Shown: piece after piece, positions 1 to 5,386 of the stretch
How positions within the stretch are numbered: position 1 is the first letter of the stretch
Layout: each line of letters begins with the position of its first letter
From: Deferribacteres bacterium
Lineage (GTDB): Bacteria; Nitrospirota; Thermodesulfovibrionia; UBA6902
Assembly: GCA_013152795.1 (NCBI GenBank)
Contig: JAADFS010000145.1
Span: 1 to 5,386 of the forward strand
DNA length: 5,386 bases
Reading direction: 5' to 3'
The notes under the pieces: generated by a model
What the model saw: the letters and a program-made list of their open reading frames with translations, nothing else
Database searches by the model: none
What the model was told of the DNA's origin: nothing
Translations under genes and position numbers: made by a program

Positions 1-1
1 G

Positions 2-388
2 AAGGACGGCTGGCTCCATACCGGCGACATGGCGAAAATCGATGAAGACGGCTACATATATATTGTCGACAGGAAAAAGGATCTTATTATTATTGATGGA
101 ATGAACGTATACCCGAAGCAGGTGGAAAATATCGTAATAAAACACCCCCTGATAGAAGAATGCGCAATGGTCGGCATTCCGGACGGCAGGGGCTCGGAGA
201 TACCGGTGCTGTTTCTGAAAAAGGCGGATAATGCCGCGGTAAGCGAAAACGAGATAAGGGATTACCTGAAAGGGCACATTGCCCGGTTCAAGATGCCGAG
301 GAGGATGGTTTTTGTGGAGCAGTTTCCAAAAACGGCCACGGGTAAGATAAAAAAGATGGAATTGAGAAAGAATTTCAATGCTTCATGA
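2..388 (+). CDS. AMP-forming acyl-CoA synthetase (fatty acid-CoA ligase family), C-terminal fragment
   Basis: This is the last 128 residues of an adenylate-forming ligase; the start lies left of the window. Such enzymes activate a carboxylic acid as acyl-AMP and transfer it to CoA. The reading frame is open from base 2 and begins KDGWLHTGD, the family motif whose Asp binds the AMP ribose. It continues with the hinge motif IVDRKKDLIIIDGMNVYP, which leads into the small C-terminal domain, and ends with PKTATGKI, whose Lys (about 11 residues before the C-terminus) is the adenylation lysine. The C-terminus ELRKNFNAS looks natural, so the gene is complete at its 3' end. The wording of the hinge region resembles long-chain fatty acyl-CoA ligases, but the substrate cannot be told from this domain alone. 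An inverted-repeat element begins directly after the stop codon. The family call is firm; the exact substrate is open. Confidence 0.93.
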   Translation, partial: KDGWLHTGDMAKIDEDGYIYIVDRKKDLIIIDGMNVYPKQVENIVIKHPLIEECAMVGIPDGRGSEIPVLFLKKADNAAVSENEIRDYLKGHIARFKMPRRMVFVEQFPKTATGKIKKMELRKNFNAS

Positions 389-460
389 CCTTAATGTTGC
401 ATAAACGGGCAGAGGAGTCTGCCGGGAAACCTTTATAAAGCGATGGGATTTTAACAGAAT

Positions 461-490
461 AGGGTGCAGGGTGCAGTTGTCAGGGTGCAG
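461..490 (+). repeat. Short GGGTGCAG-type direct repeats
   Basis: AGGGTGCAG occurs at 461-469, is followed at once by GGTGCAG (470-476), and recurs at 482-490 after a short spacer. The units are far too short and too close to be CRISPR repeats. They lie in the core of the inverted-repeat element and look like local duplication within it. Confidence 0.5.
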
Positions 491-503
491 AATGAAACAA
501 GTC

Positions 504-540
504 CCCCCTCCCCCGGCGGGAGGGGGTTAGGGGGAGGGGG
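504..540. repeat. G-rich hairpin / potential G-quadruplex in the element core
   Basis: CCCCCTCCCCC (504-514) is a perfect 11-bp inverted repeat of GGGGGAGGGGG (530-540). A competing 9-bp stem pairs 504-512 with 518-526 around a 5-nt loop. The plus strand also has four G-runs (518-520, 522-526, 530-534, 536-540) separated by A, TTA and A, which satisfies the usual pattern for a G-quadruplex. The block could fold as either of two hairpins or as a quadruplex. It is not followed by a T-run, so it is not a standard intrinsic terminator. Confidence 0.6.
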
Positions 541-656
541 CTGAGCTGTTAGCACTGAAGGAATCGCAGATAAAGCTTTCCCGGCAGACCCCTCTGCCCC
601 GCTGGCGGTATTTTATGCAACTGTAAGGATTTAAAATTTTTTAAGGAGGAAGATAA

Positions 657-956
657 ATGGCTGTTAAAGTGAAAATACCCGTACCCCTTCAGAGACTGAC
701 CGGGGGGCGGGAAGAAGTCGAGGGAACACCCGGCACCATAATCTCGCTTATCAATGACCTTGATCAAAAGTACCCCGGACTTGCCGAGAGAATATCCGAG
801 GGCGGAAAGATCAGGAGATTTGTCAATGTCTATGTTAATGAAGAAGATGTGAGATTCATGAAAAACGAGGAAACGGAAGTTAAGGACGGTGACGAAGTCT
901 CCATAGTCCCTGCAATTGCAGGGGGCGGTGTTTTCTGTAAAAAAGGAGGACGGTGA
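657..956 (+). CDS. MoaD/ThiS-family ubiquitin-like sulfur carrier (CysO-like), with C-terminal tail
   Basis: This is a 99-residue beta-grasp protein of the MoaD/ThiS/CysO group. Such proteins carry sulfur as a C-terminal thiocarboxylate after activation by a ThiF/MoeB-type enzyme. The hallmark is the end of the domain, DGDEVSIVPAIAGG, with Gly-Gly at residues 89-90. Unusually, the chain does not stop there but continues with GVFCKKGGR. Activation at Gly90 would need removal of this tail, as a JAMM-type protease does for some carriers; no such protease is in the window. The start is ATG 657, with GGAGG (645-649) 7 nt upstream. The stop overlaps the next gene in TGATG, and the tail codons AAA-GGA-GGA double as that gene's ribosome-binding site. 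Its operon with NIL and threonine-synthase genes points to amino-acid sulfur assimilation rather than molybdopterin or thiamine synthesis. The family call is firm; the pathway is inferred. Confidence 0.88.
   Translation: MAVKVKIPVPLQRLTGGREEVEGTPGTIISLINDLDQKYPGLAERISEGGKIRRFVNVYVNEEDVRFMKNEETEVKDGDEVSIVPAIAGGGVFCKKGGR
945..949 (+). promoter_or_regulatory. Ribosome-binding site deciding the NIL-gene start
   Basis: GGAGG lies inside the last codons of the sulfur-carrier gene. It is 6 nt before ATG 956 but only 3 nt before the alternative GTG at 953, so it favours the ATG. Together with the TGATG overlap it implies translational coupling of the two genes. Confidence 0.7.
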
Positions 957-1192
957 TGAAGACCAGGGTAAAGCTGACCTTTCCCCAGCACCTCATAAAA
1001 GAACCGGTGATATTTACCATGGCAAAGAAATACGACATAATACCCAATATCAGAAGGGCCCGGGTTACCGAGTCTGTGGGAGAGATGGTCCTTGAGCTCG
1101 AAGGCGCTGATGAAAACGTCAACAGCGGCATAGAGTCCCTCAAGCAGCAGGGAGTGGACGTAGAGCTTGTGGAAGGCGATATACTGGAATAA
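956..1192 (+). CDS. Stand-alone NIL-domain protein
   Basis: This is a 78-residue protein made up of one NIL domain, the ferredoxin-like fold found at the C-terminus of the methionine transporter ATPase MetN and fused to ferredoxins in some anaerobes. The sequence shows the expected order: TFPQHLIKEPVIFTMAKKYD, then the NIR-ARV turn, a VGEMVLELEG strand, a helix over IESLKQQGVDVELVEGD, and the end. There is no transmembrane segment or metal-binding cluster. In MetN the domain binds methionine. In anaerobes, NIL proteins occur with genes for sulfide-dependent homocysteine formation. The neighbours, a sulfur carrier upstream and threonine synthase 2 nt downstream, suggest ligand sensing or a partner role in Met/Cys/Thr synthesis, but no reaction can be assigned from sequence. 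The start is ATG 956, chosen over GTG 953 for its ribosome-binding-site spacing. Confidence 0.85.
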   Translation: MKTRVKLTFPQHLIKEPVIFTMAKKYDIIPNIRRARVTESVGEMVLELEGADENVNSGIESLKQQGVDVELVEGDILE

Positions 1193-1194
1193 CC

Positions 1195-2262
1195 ATGCAA
1201 CCATGGTATGGACTGATTAACCAGTACAGAGATTTTCTCCCCGTATCCGGGGAAACACCGGTTATTACCCTGAATGAAGGCAACACCCCTCTTATAAGGG
1301 CATCCCGCCTGAACGAGGTTCTTGATGAGGAGATAAACCTCTATTTCAAATACGAGGGGTCCAATCCCAGCGGTTCATTCAAGGACCGCGGAATGACGCT
1401 GGCGATCTCAAAGGCGGTCGAGGACGGATCAAGGGCCGTCATATGCGCGTCAACAGGCAATACCTCCGCCTCAGCCTCTGCCTATTCGGCAAAGGCAGGC
1501 ATAGGCGCCATTGTACTTATCCCCGAGGGCAAGATAGCCCTGGGCAAGCTCGCCCAGGCATTGATACACGGGGCAATGGTACTGCAGGTTGAGGGCAATT
1601 TCGACGATGCATTGAGGATAGTCAAGGAGCTTGTGGAAAGACATCCCTTCGCCCTTGTCAATTCCCTGAACCCGTTCAGGATAGAAGGCCAGAAGACAGC
1701 GGCCTTCGAGATATGCGACCAACTGGGCGCAGCGCCTGACTACCATGTCCTTCCCGTGGGCAATGCCGGAAATATCACGGCATACTGGAAGGGTTACAGG
1801 GAGTACCGCGATGCCGGCAGGATCAATTCCCTGCCGAAGATGCTCGGATTCCAGGCCGCCGGCGCAGCGCCTATTGTAACGGGCAGGCCTGTGGAACGCC
1901 CGGAGACAGTGGCCACCGCCATAAGGATCGGAAACCCCGCAAGCTGGAAGGGTGCGCTTGCCGCAAGGGATGAATCAGGGGGCCTGATAGAATCCGTCAC
2001 TGATGAAGAAATTATCAATGCCTACAAACTGATAGCTTCAAGGGAAGGTATCTTCTGCGAGCCTGCATCCGCCGCCACACTGGCCGGCGTGATAAAACTC
2101 TCAAAGCGTAAATTTTTCTCAAAAGGCGACACGGTTGTCTGTACCCTTACAGGCAATGGGTTAAAGGACTCTGACAGCGCGCTTCAGTTATCCGGCCCCC
2201 CTGTAAAGGTAAGGGCAGAGATAACGGCCGTTGAGGAACTGCTGAAGGGCTGCTGCCTGTAA
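1195..2262 (+). CDS. thrC: Threonine synthase
   Basis: This 355-residue fold-type II PLP enzyme converts O-phosphohomoserine to threonine and phosphate in the cytoplasm, the last step of threonine synthesis. Residues 28-33 (EGNTPL) start the core. NPSGSFKDRGM (57-67) holds the PLP-binding Lys63. STGNTSASASAY (86-97) is the substrate loop. PVGNAGN (187-193) binds the PLP phosphate, and CEPASAA (288-294) and TGNGLKD (319-325) complete the active site. The length fits the short bacterial/archaeal class, not the longer E. coli type. The N-terminus WYGLINQYRDFLPV is usual for that class and supports ATG 1195. There is no clear Shine-Dalgarno, but the start is only 2 nt after the NIL stop, so coupled translation is likely. 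A related cysteine-synthase-type activity using the upstream carrier is conceivable, but the motifs are those of ThrC. Confidence 0.93.
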   Translation: MQPWYGLINQYRDFLPVSGETPVITLNEGNTPLIRASRLNEVLDEEINLYFKYEGSNPSGSFKDRGMTLAISKAVEDGSRAVICASTGNTSASASAYSAKAGIGAIVLIPEGKIALGKLAQALIHGAMVLQVEGNFDDALRIVKELVERHPFALVNSLNPFRIEGQKTAAFEICDQLGAAPDYHVLPVGNAGNITAYWKGYREYRDAGRINSLPKMLGFQAAGAAPIVTGRPVERPETVATAIRIGNPASWKGALAARDESGGLIESVTDEEIINAYKLIASREGIFCEPASAATLAGVIKLSKRKFFSKGDTVVCTLTGNGLKDSDSALQLSGPPVKVRAEITAVEELLKGCCL

Positions 2263-2269
2263 AGCTGCA

Positions 2270-2581
2270 TCATGTCCCCTCCCCCTGTGCAAGGTCCTGC
2301 AGCCTGGACAGCAACGGCCGCAGGGACTCAGGCACCGCAGCATCATCAAGCAAAAGCGATATCTCTCTGCCGCCCTCAGAAAGTGAAAGTCTGTAGTTCA
2401 TGGCATCAGGATAGGCAGCCTGTTGCCGGGAGAGCCTGTCGGGTTTCATGTCAAAGACGCCCGAGTCTTTCACAAGGGACAGGAGTTCGTCCCTGACCTT
2501 TTCAGGAAGCTCATCGGTATCCGCATGATACGCGAGCTGTAACCCTGCATATCCCCCCGAACACTCAAAGTCTATAAGCAT
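2270..2581 (-). CDS. Emfourin-like inhibitor of M4 metallopeptidase (protealysin inhibitor)
   Basis: This small soluble protein of 103 residues resembles emfourin, the protein inhibitor of protealysin known from Serratia. Visible family features are the N-terminal strand followed by ECSGGYAGL, the acidic DTDELPE segment, a helical stretch DELLSLVKDSGVFD, and the C-terminal DDAAVPESLRPLLSRL. It has no signal peptide. The gene lies 65 nt downstream of a protealysin-like M4 peptidase on the same strand, the arrangement known for protealysin and emfourin, so the context independently supports the call. An upstream GTG at 2620 would add 13 residues (to MQSLRGC...). I chose ATG 2581 because the family begins just before the GG-AG motif; neither start has a good ribosome-binding site. 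The 3' end converges on thrC with a 7-nt gap. The likely role is to restrain the neighbouring enzyme inside the cell. Confidence 0.82.
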   Translation of the reverse strand: MLIDFECSGGYAGLQLAYHADTDELPEKVRDELLSLVKDSGVFDMKPDRLSRQQAAYPDAMNYRLSLSEGGREISLLLDDAAVPESLRPLLSRLQDLAQGEGT

Positions 2582-2646
2582 TGTTTTCAGGCTGCCGGTG
2601 CAGCCTCTGAGAGACTGCACAGAATTAACTCATCAAAACTTTTCAT

Positions 2647-3687
2647 TTAACGGGGCAGCCCCACGGCTTTGAATGCCGCGCGCACTGTCTGTACCGAGCC
2701 CGCAGGCACCTGTCCGCTCTTGACAAGCAGCCGGGCGGATTCAACAATCACCTCGACCGCGTCATTGAAGACAGCGGTGCTCCAGAGTCTCTGCAGTGCA
2801 GTGTACCATATCAGCGCAGCCTTGTCCGTGCCGAGGGTGTCAGTTGCCGCAAGGTAAAACGCCCTGTTGAGAATGCCGCTGTTGATATGAACACCCTGGT
2901 TGTCCTTGGGGCCTGAATAATAATCCTTCATATGATCCGGCTGGCGGTCCTTGCCCATGAGTTTGTTGTCGTATGCCGTGCCCGGTGCCTTCATGGAGCG
3001 AAGCGCTTCACCATAAAGCTCGGGGCCCATAATCTCGTCGCCGATCAGCCAGTCCGCATCATGGGCGGTCTGTCCCTTTTTGTACTGTGTGATCACGGAA
3101 CCGAAGACATCCGAGAAGTGTTCATTCAGTGCACCTGACTGGCTGTAGTACTTCAGGTTTGCCGTAAACTGCGTAACCCCGTGGGTCAGTTCATGCGCCA
3201 CCACATCGAGGGAGCGCGCAAAGCTGACGAAGATTTTGCCGTCTCCATCACCAAAGGTCATCTCGTCGCCGTCCCAGAAGGCGTTCATGTATTTTGTCCC
3301 GTAGTGGACGTTGAAGAGCAGATTCATCCCGAGGTTGTCCACCGAATTCCTGTTCAGTACGTTCTTATAGTAATCGCGTACAGCGCCGGCATACTCATAG
3401 GCCTCATTTACCGCATCATCAGAGGTTACGGGGTCGCCTTCGCCCCTTGCCAGATCAACCCGCTGTTTCCACTGGTTCTTGCAGTTGTAAATCTGCCGCG
3501 ATGCCGTGCCCGCAGGCGCCGTGGTAACGCCTGTAAATGCCTCCATGCCGATTTCCTTTGCGCTCCTCTTTACGCGACTCAGCTCGCTCTGCTGAATGCT
3601 CACCCTTGCTTCATCAACTCCGGCCTTCGCCAGGTTTTCCAGTACATCGGGTGGGATGTACATGCAGTTACACCTGTGAATAAACAT
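2647..3687 (-). CDS. Protealysin-like M4 (thermolysin-family) zinc metallopeptidase
   Basis: This is a 346-residue zinc endopeptidase precursor. VVAHELTHGVTQ carries the zinc ligands His165 and His169 and catalytic Glu166. GALNEHFSD supplies the third zinc ligand, Glu189. NQGVHINSGILNRAFY holds the transition-state His267. The N-terminus has no signal peptide. Instead a short propeptide of about 50 residues contains MYIPPDVLENLA, like the PP-containing motif of protealysin, and the total length matches protealysin (about 340) rather than secreted thermolysins with long propeptides. This suggests a cytoplasmic or non-classically exported enzyme. The start is ATG 3687, with GGAGG 5 nt upstream (complement of 3693-3697); an upstream in-frame start at 3741 would add 18 polar residues and is less likely. 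The emfourin-type inhibitor gene follows, forming a protease-inhibitor pair. Targets are unknown. Confidence 0.93.
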   Translation of the reverse strand: MFIHRCNCMYIPPDVLENLAKAGVDEARVSIQQSELSRVKRSAKEIGMEAFTGVTTAPAGTASRQIYNCKNQWKQRVDLARGEGDPVTSDDAVNEAYEYAGAVRDYYKNVLNRNSVDNLGMNLLFNVHYGTKYMNAFWDGDEMTFGDGDGKIFVSFARSLDVVAHELTHGVTQFTANLKYYSQSGALNEHFSDVFGSVITQYKKGQTAHDADWLIGDEIMGPELYGEALRSMKAPGTAYDNKLMGKDRQPDHMKDYYSGPKDNQGVHINSGILNRAFYLAATDTLGTDKAALIWYTALQRLWSTAVFNDAVEVIVESARLLVKSGQVPAGSVQTVRAAFKAVGLPR

Positions 3688-3750
3688 GCTGCCCTCCTTT
3701 TTTGAATGTTTCCTGGTTTGCCCATGCCCTCCCCTGCTCAAGCAGTATTA

Positions 3751-3779
3751 AGAGTAGCAGGAAAATAAAACTTTGACAA
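3751..3779 (-). promoter_or_regulatory. Possible sigma70-type promoter for the peptidase-inhibitor pair
   Basis: On the minus strand, TTGTCA (complement of 3774-3779) lies 17 bp before TACTCT (complement of 3751-3756), in the 100-nt gap between the YihY-family gene and the peptidase. The -35 box is good (5 of 6). The -10 box is weak (3 of 6). This would let the protease pair be transcribed separately from the upstream genes. It is a tentative call. Confidence 0.25.
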
Positions 3780-3787
3780 GGAAAAAA

Positions 3788-5126
3788 TCAATGCGGGGAA
3801 ATCACAATGCCCTTTAATGTCTGCTCACCGAGCGTCTCCCCATAGGCATTGTCCAGCGCCTGGATCACATTGTCAATCCCCTGTACGGAAACCAGCCTGT
3901 CCTCAATCAGGAATGTCTCCTCTCCGGCCGTCCTCACGGAATCGAAGATCTCCCTCAGCGGTATCCTCTCGATATCCCTTGAAGGGATGTATGCCGGCGG
4001 GTCATCGGAGGTTTCAATAATCAGGCCGTTTCTCTCCAGCAATGAAATCAGCTCCAGGGCCGTATCCACCGGAAGCTCGAGGCGGTGCACGAGCGTCTCC
4101 AGGGTCCAGGGCCGCTTGTTGTAGTAATAGTTGTAACCGATAAAGTACATGATCAGGAATGCAAGCCTCTCCCTGAGCCTGCCGCTCTGCCTGAATATCT
4201 CTTTCCTGGCTGTAAGGAAATGGGGATACTGGTGATAAAAGGCAATCTGCGCGCCTACCAGGAGTATAAGCCAGCTCACGTACAGCCATATCATGAACAT
4301 TATCAGTATGGCAAAGCCGGAATAGATCGCGGCGTATTTTGTCGATGACACGATAAAAGATGCAAATGCCCATCCCGCGGCTTCCCACAATATGCCGGCC
4401 AGCAGCCCGCCGACAAGGGCGGACCTGAATTTCACCCTTGTATTGGGGATGAAAATATAGATGAAAGTGAAGGCGGCGCTGACCATGATATACGGGGCCT
4501 TTTCAGCGAAAAAATAGAACACGGTGCCAAAGGGCTCTATGGAGACGATCCGTTGCACAAATGCATTGCTCATAAAGGATGCCGTAAGCCCGATAGCAGA
4601 GAATATCAGGACAGGTCCTATGATTATCACGCTTGTATAATCGCTGAATCTCCGCGCAAGGCTCCTCGTCTTTCTGATTTTCCATATCGTGTTGAAGGAT
4701 TTCTCGACCTTCTGTATGACGGACACCGCGGTGTAAATCAGCATTGCCAGCCCGAGGGAACCTAACACGCCGACCTTCATGTTTTCAACAAAGCCGATGA
4801 TCTTGACGGTTATTTCCTCACCCCTGGGTCCGAGGGGCGCGAGGAAATTCAGAAGAAAGGGCTCGACAAATTCGTTGTGCACCCCGAATGCCTTAAGAAC
4901 CGAGAAGCTGATCGCCAGCAGGGGAACAATTGAAAGAAGGGTTGTTATAGACAAGGCCCATTGCCCTGAGGTTGAGCTGACCTTCGGAAAAGTCGCGCAG
5001 GGCCACATTAAACAGCCTGAGCGCCTTTACGAGAAATGATTTATATCCATTCAGGGAAGCTGTATCCGTCTCCCACAAATCCCTCCTGAAAAAATCAGAA
5101 AATATCTTTCTCCTGCCCTTTGCCAT
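3788..5126 (-). CDS. YihY/BrkB (RBN)-family membrane protein, disrupted by a single-base frameshift
   Basis: Read from ATG 5126, the first 60 residues (MAKGRRKIFSDFF... to LNLRAMGLVY) are the usual N-terminus of this family. The frame then runs into unrelated sequence. The correct continuation, TTLLSIVPLLAISFSVLKAFG, is in another frame starting at 4945. Removing one A of the minus-strand TATAACAAC at 4945/4946 restores a 445-residue protein. About six hydrophobic segments follow (roughly residues 61-300 of the restored protein), then a soluble C-terminal region of about 145 residues. Part of that region (PWTLETLVHRLELPVDTALELISLL, written here as PWTLETLVHR to LELISLL) resembles a winged helix. 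The family was once called ribonuclease BN, but that activity belongs to another protein; its role is unknown, probably in the inner membrane. The rest is intact, so a recent mutation or assembly error is likelier than old decay. A shorter product from ATG 5008 would lack the true N-terminus. The ribosome-binding site is poor. Confidence 0.85.
4945..4946 (-). other. Frameshift site in the YihY-family gene
   Basis: The upstream frame ends its family similarity at Tyr60 (codon 4949-4947) and the downstream frame resumes it at the ACA codon 4945-4943. The single extra A between them is in a two-base A run, not a long homopolymer or an obvious slippery heptamer. One-base removal gives LRAMGLVYTTLLSIVPLL, the expected family wording. 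Confidence 0.8.
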
Positions 5127-5152
5127 TCTGCGTACAATTCTATCATAACTGA

Positions 5153-5170
5153 ACCTTAATGTTGCATAAA
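5153..5170 (+). repeat. Solo copy of the 18-bp element-end motif
   Basis: ACCTTAATGTTGCATAAA is identical to 388-405, the left end of the inverted-repeat element. Here it lies alone in the 56-nt gap between folP and the YihY-family gene, 12 nt from the folP stop, with no second arm. The following bases (TGGCAGGAGG) resemble the start of the element arm only loosely. It could be a remnant end or a functional site shared by both places. Confidence 0.6.
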
Positions 5171-5182
5171 TGGCAGGAGGGG

Positions 5183-5386
5183 CTACAGGAATCCCCTTTT
5201 TATACTGTCCGCTGTCCTTGCCACCTTGAGCATCTCTTTTACGTCATGCACCCTTATGATATTCGCTCCGTTGAATATCCCGATGGCGACAGCCGCCGCC
5301 GTCCCCTCGAGTCTCTCGGCTGCGGGGAGGTCACCGAGTATCCTGCCGATGAAGGACTTCCTTGAGGGGCCCAGGAGTATGGGTTT
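5183..5386 (-). CDS. folP: Dihydropteroate synthase, C-terminal fragment
   Basis: This is the last 67 residues of the folate enzyme that joins p-aminobenzoate to the pterin pyrophosphate to make dihydropteroate; the rest lies beyond the right edge. The frame is open to the window edge. It contains LLGPSRKSFIG, the conserved loop whose Lys and Ser contact the substrates, then RLEGTAAAVAIGIFNGANIIRVHDV, given here by its ends RLEGTAAA and IIRVHDV. RVHDV holds the Arg and His of the pyrophosphate site. The C-terminus is a short helix ending KRGFL. The fragment has no start codon in the window. The stop is TAG (complement of 5183-5185), and the YihY-family gene starts 56 nt further along the same strand, so the two may be co-transcribed. 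Confidence 0.93.
   Translation of the reverse strand, partial: KPILLGPSRKSFIGRILGDLPAAERLEGTAAAVAIGIFNGANIIRVHDVKEMLKVARTADSIKRGFL

Larger units (their letters stand above)
389..628. repeat. MITE-like inverted-repeat element (~240 bp)
   Basis: This element fills almost all of the gap between the ligase and the sulfur-carrier gene. The left end, CCTTAATGTTGCATAAA (389-405), matches the reverse complement of 612-628 at 15 of 17 positions. After a 10-nt insertion on the right side, the arms match again: 406-436 pairs with about 570-601 with few differences. Weaker similarity continues inward to TAACAG (452-457) and CTGTTA (546-551). Each arm carries its own small hairpin, GGCAGA/TCTGCC, with a 4-nt loop (408-423 and 583-598). 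The core holds short GGGTGCAG-type repeats and a G-rich hairpin. There is no coding sequence and I see no clear target-site duplication. A miniature transposable element or a structured intergenic repeat both fit; I infer the former from the terminal inverted repeats. Confidence 0.65.

Noticed and set aside
461..490. GGGTGCAG repeats as a CRISPR array
   Set aside because: Repeat units are 7-9 bp with almost no spacers and no cas gene is near.
632..637. TAAAAT as a -10 box for the sulfur-carrier operon
   Set aside because: Transcription would start at about 644, almost on the ribosome-binding site at 645-649, and no acceptable -35 box lies 16-18 bp upstream.
549..767. 72-codon minus-strand open frame spanning the right arm of the repeat element and the carrier start
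   Set aside because: It crosses the repeat arm and the start of a real gene and shows no recognisable domain.
830..1204. Minus-strand open frames of 106-124 codons across the sulfur-carrier and NIL genes
   Set aside because: They are antisense to two clearly recognisable genes, have no family features and lack ribosome-binding sites.
3181..3705. 174-codon plus-strand open frame opposite the peptidase
   Set aside because: It lies antisense to the conserved M4 catalytic domain and its translation resembles no known protein; it is a shadow of the real gene.
3688..3741. Upstream in-frame start of the M4 peptidase, adding 18 residues
   Set aside because: The internal ATG at 3687 has GGAGG 5 nt before it and gives the expected protealysin-type propeptide start; the added residues are polar and would be encoded by the ribosome-binding site itself.
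5142..5170. TATGAT (minus strand, complement of 5142-5147) as a promoter for the YihY-family gene
   Set aside because: The -10 is good but the -35 at 17 bp (TTTATG) matches only 3 of 6, and the leader would be about 9 nt with no ribosome-binding site; co-transcription from folP is as likely.
5178..5201. AGGGG (5178-5182) and CCCCT (5193-5197) followed by TTTTT, resembling a plus-strand intrinsic terminator
   Set aside because: No plus-strand gene lies upstream of it, the stem is only 5 bp with a 10-nt loop, and it overlaps the 3' end of folP, which is read on the other strand, where no T-run follows.

Overview
This is a moderate-GC bacterial window with short intergenic gaps and strong GGAGG ribosome-binding sites. 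Nothing in it fixes the species. The gene combination (MoaD-type sulfur carrier, stand-alone NIL protein, short-form threonine synthase, protealysin-like peptidase) resembles free-living anaerobic or environmental lineages such as Nitrospirota or Desulfobacterota. That placement is inferred from gene content, not from any marker gene.

Layout. Positions 2-388 (+) are the C-terminal end of an AMP-forming acyl-CoA ligase. Positions 389-656 have no gene. They hold a compact element of about 240 bp with long imperfect terminal inverted repeats, a core of short GGGTGCAG-type repeats and a G-rich hairpin/G-quadruplex block. Next comes a tight plus-strand operon (657-2262): a ubiquitin-like MoaD/ThiS sulfur carrier, a 78-residue NIL-domain protein and threonine synthase. 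The first two overlap in a TGATG, and only 2 nt separate the second and third. Sulfur-carrier and phosphohomoserine chemistry are therefore joined in one transcript, which suggests a role in Cys/Met/Thr metabolism.

From 2270 to the end every gene is on the minus strand, converging on thrC with a 7-nt gap. In the direction of transcription these are: the end of folP (dihydropteroate synthase, cut by the window edge); a YihY/BrkB-family membrane protein whose reading frame is broken by one extra base near 4945; a cytoplasmic protealysin-like M4 metallopeptidase; and a small protein matching emfourin, the dedicated inhibitor of protealysin-type enzymes. The last two form a protease-inhibitor pair.

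The main points for a second look are the frameshift in the YihY gene, the nine-residue tail after the Gly-Gly of the sulfur carrier, the carrier-NIL-ThrC operon, and the inverted-repeat element, whose 18-bp end sequence recurs about 4.8 kb away between folP and the YihY gene.
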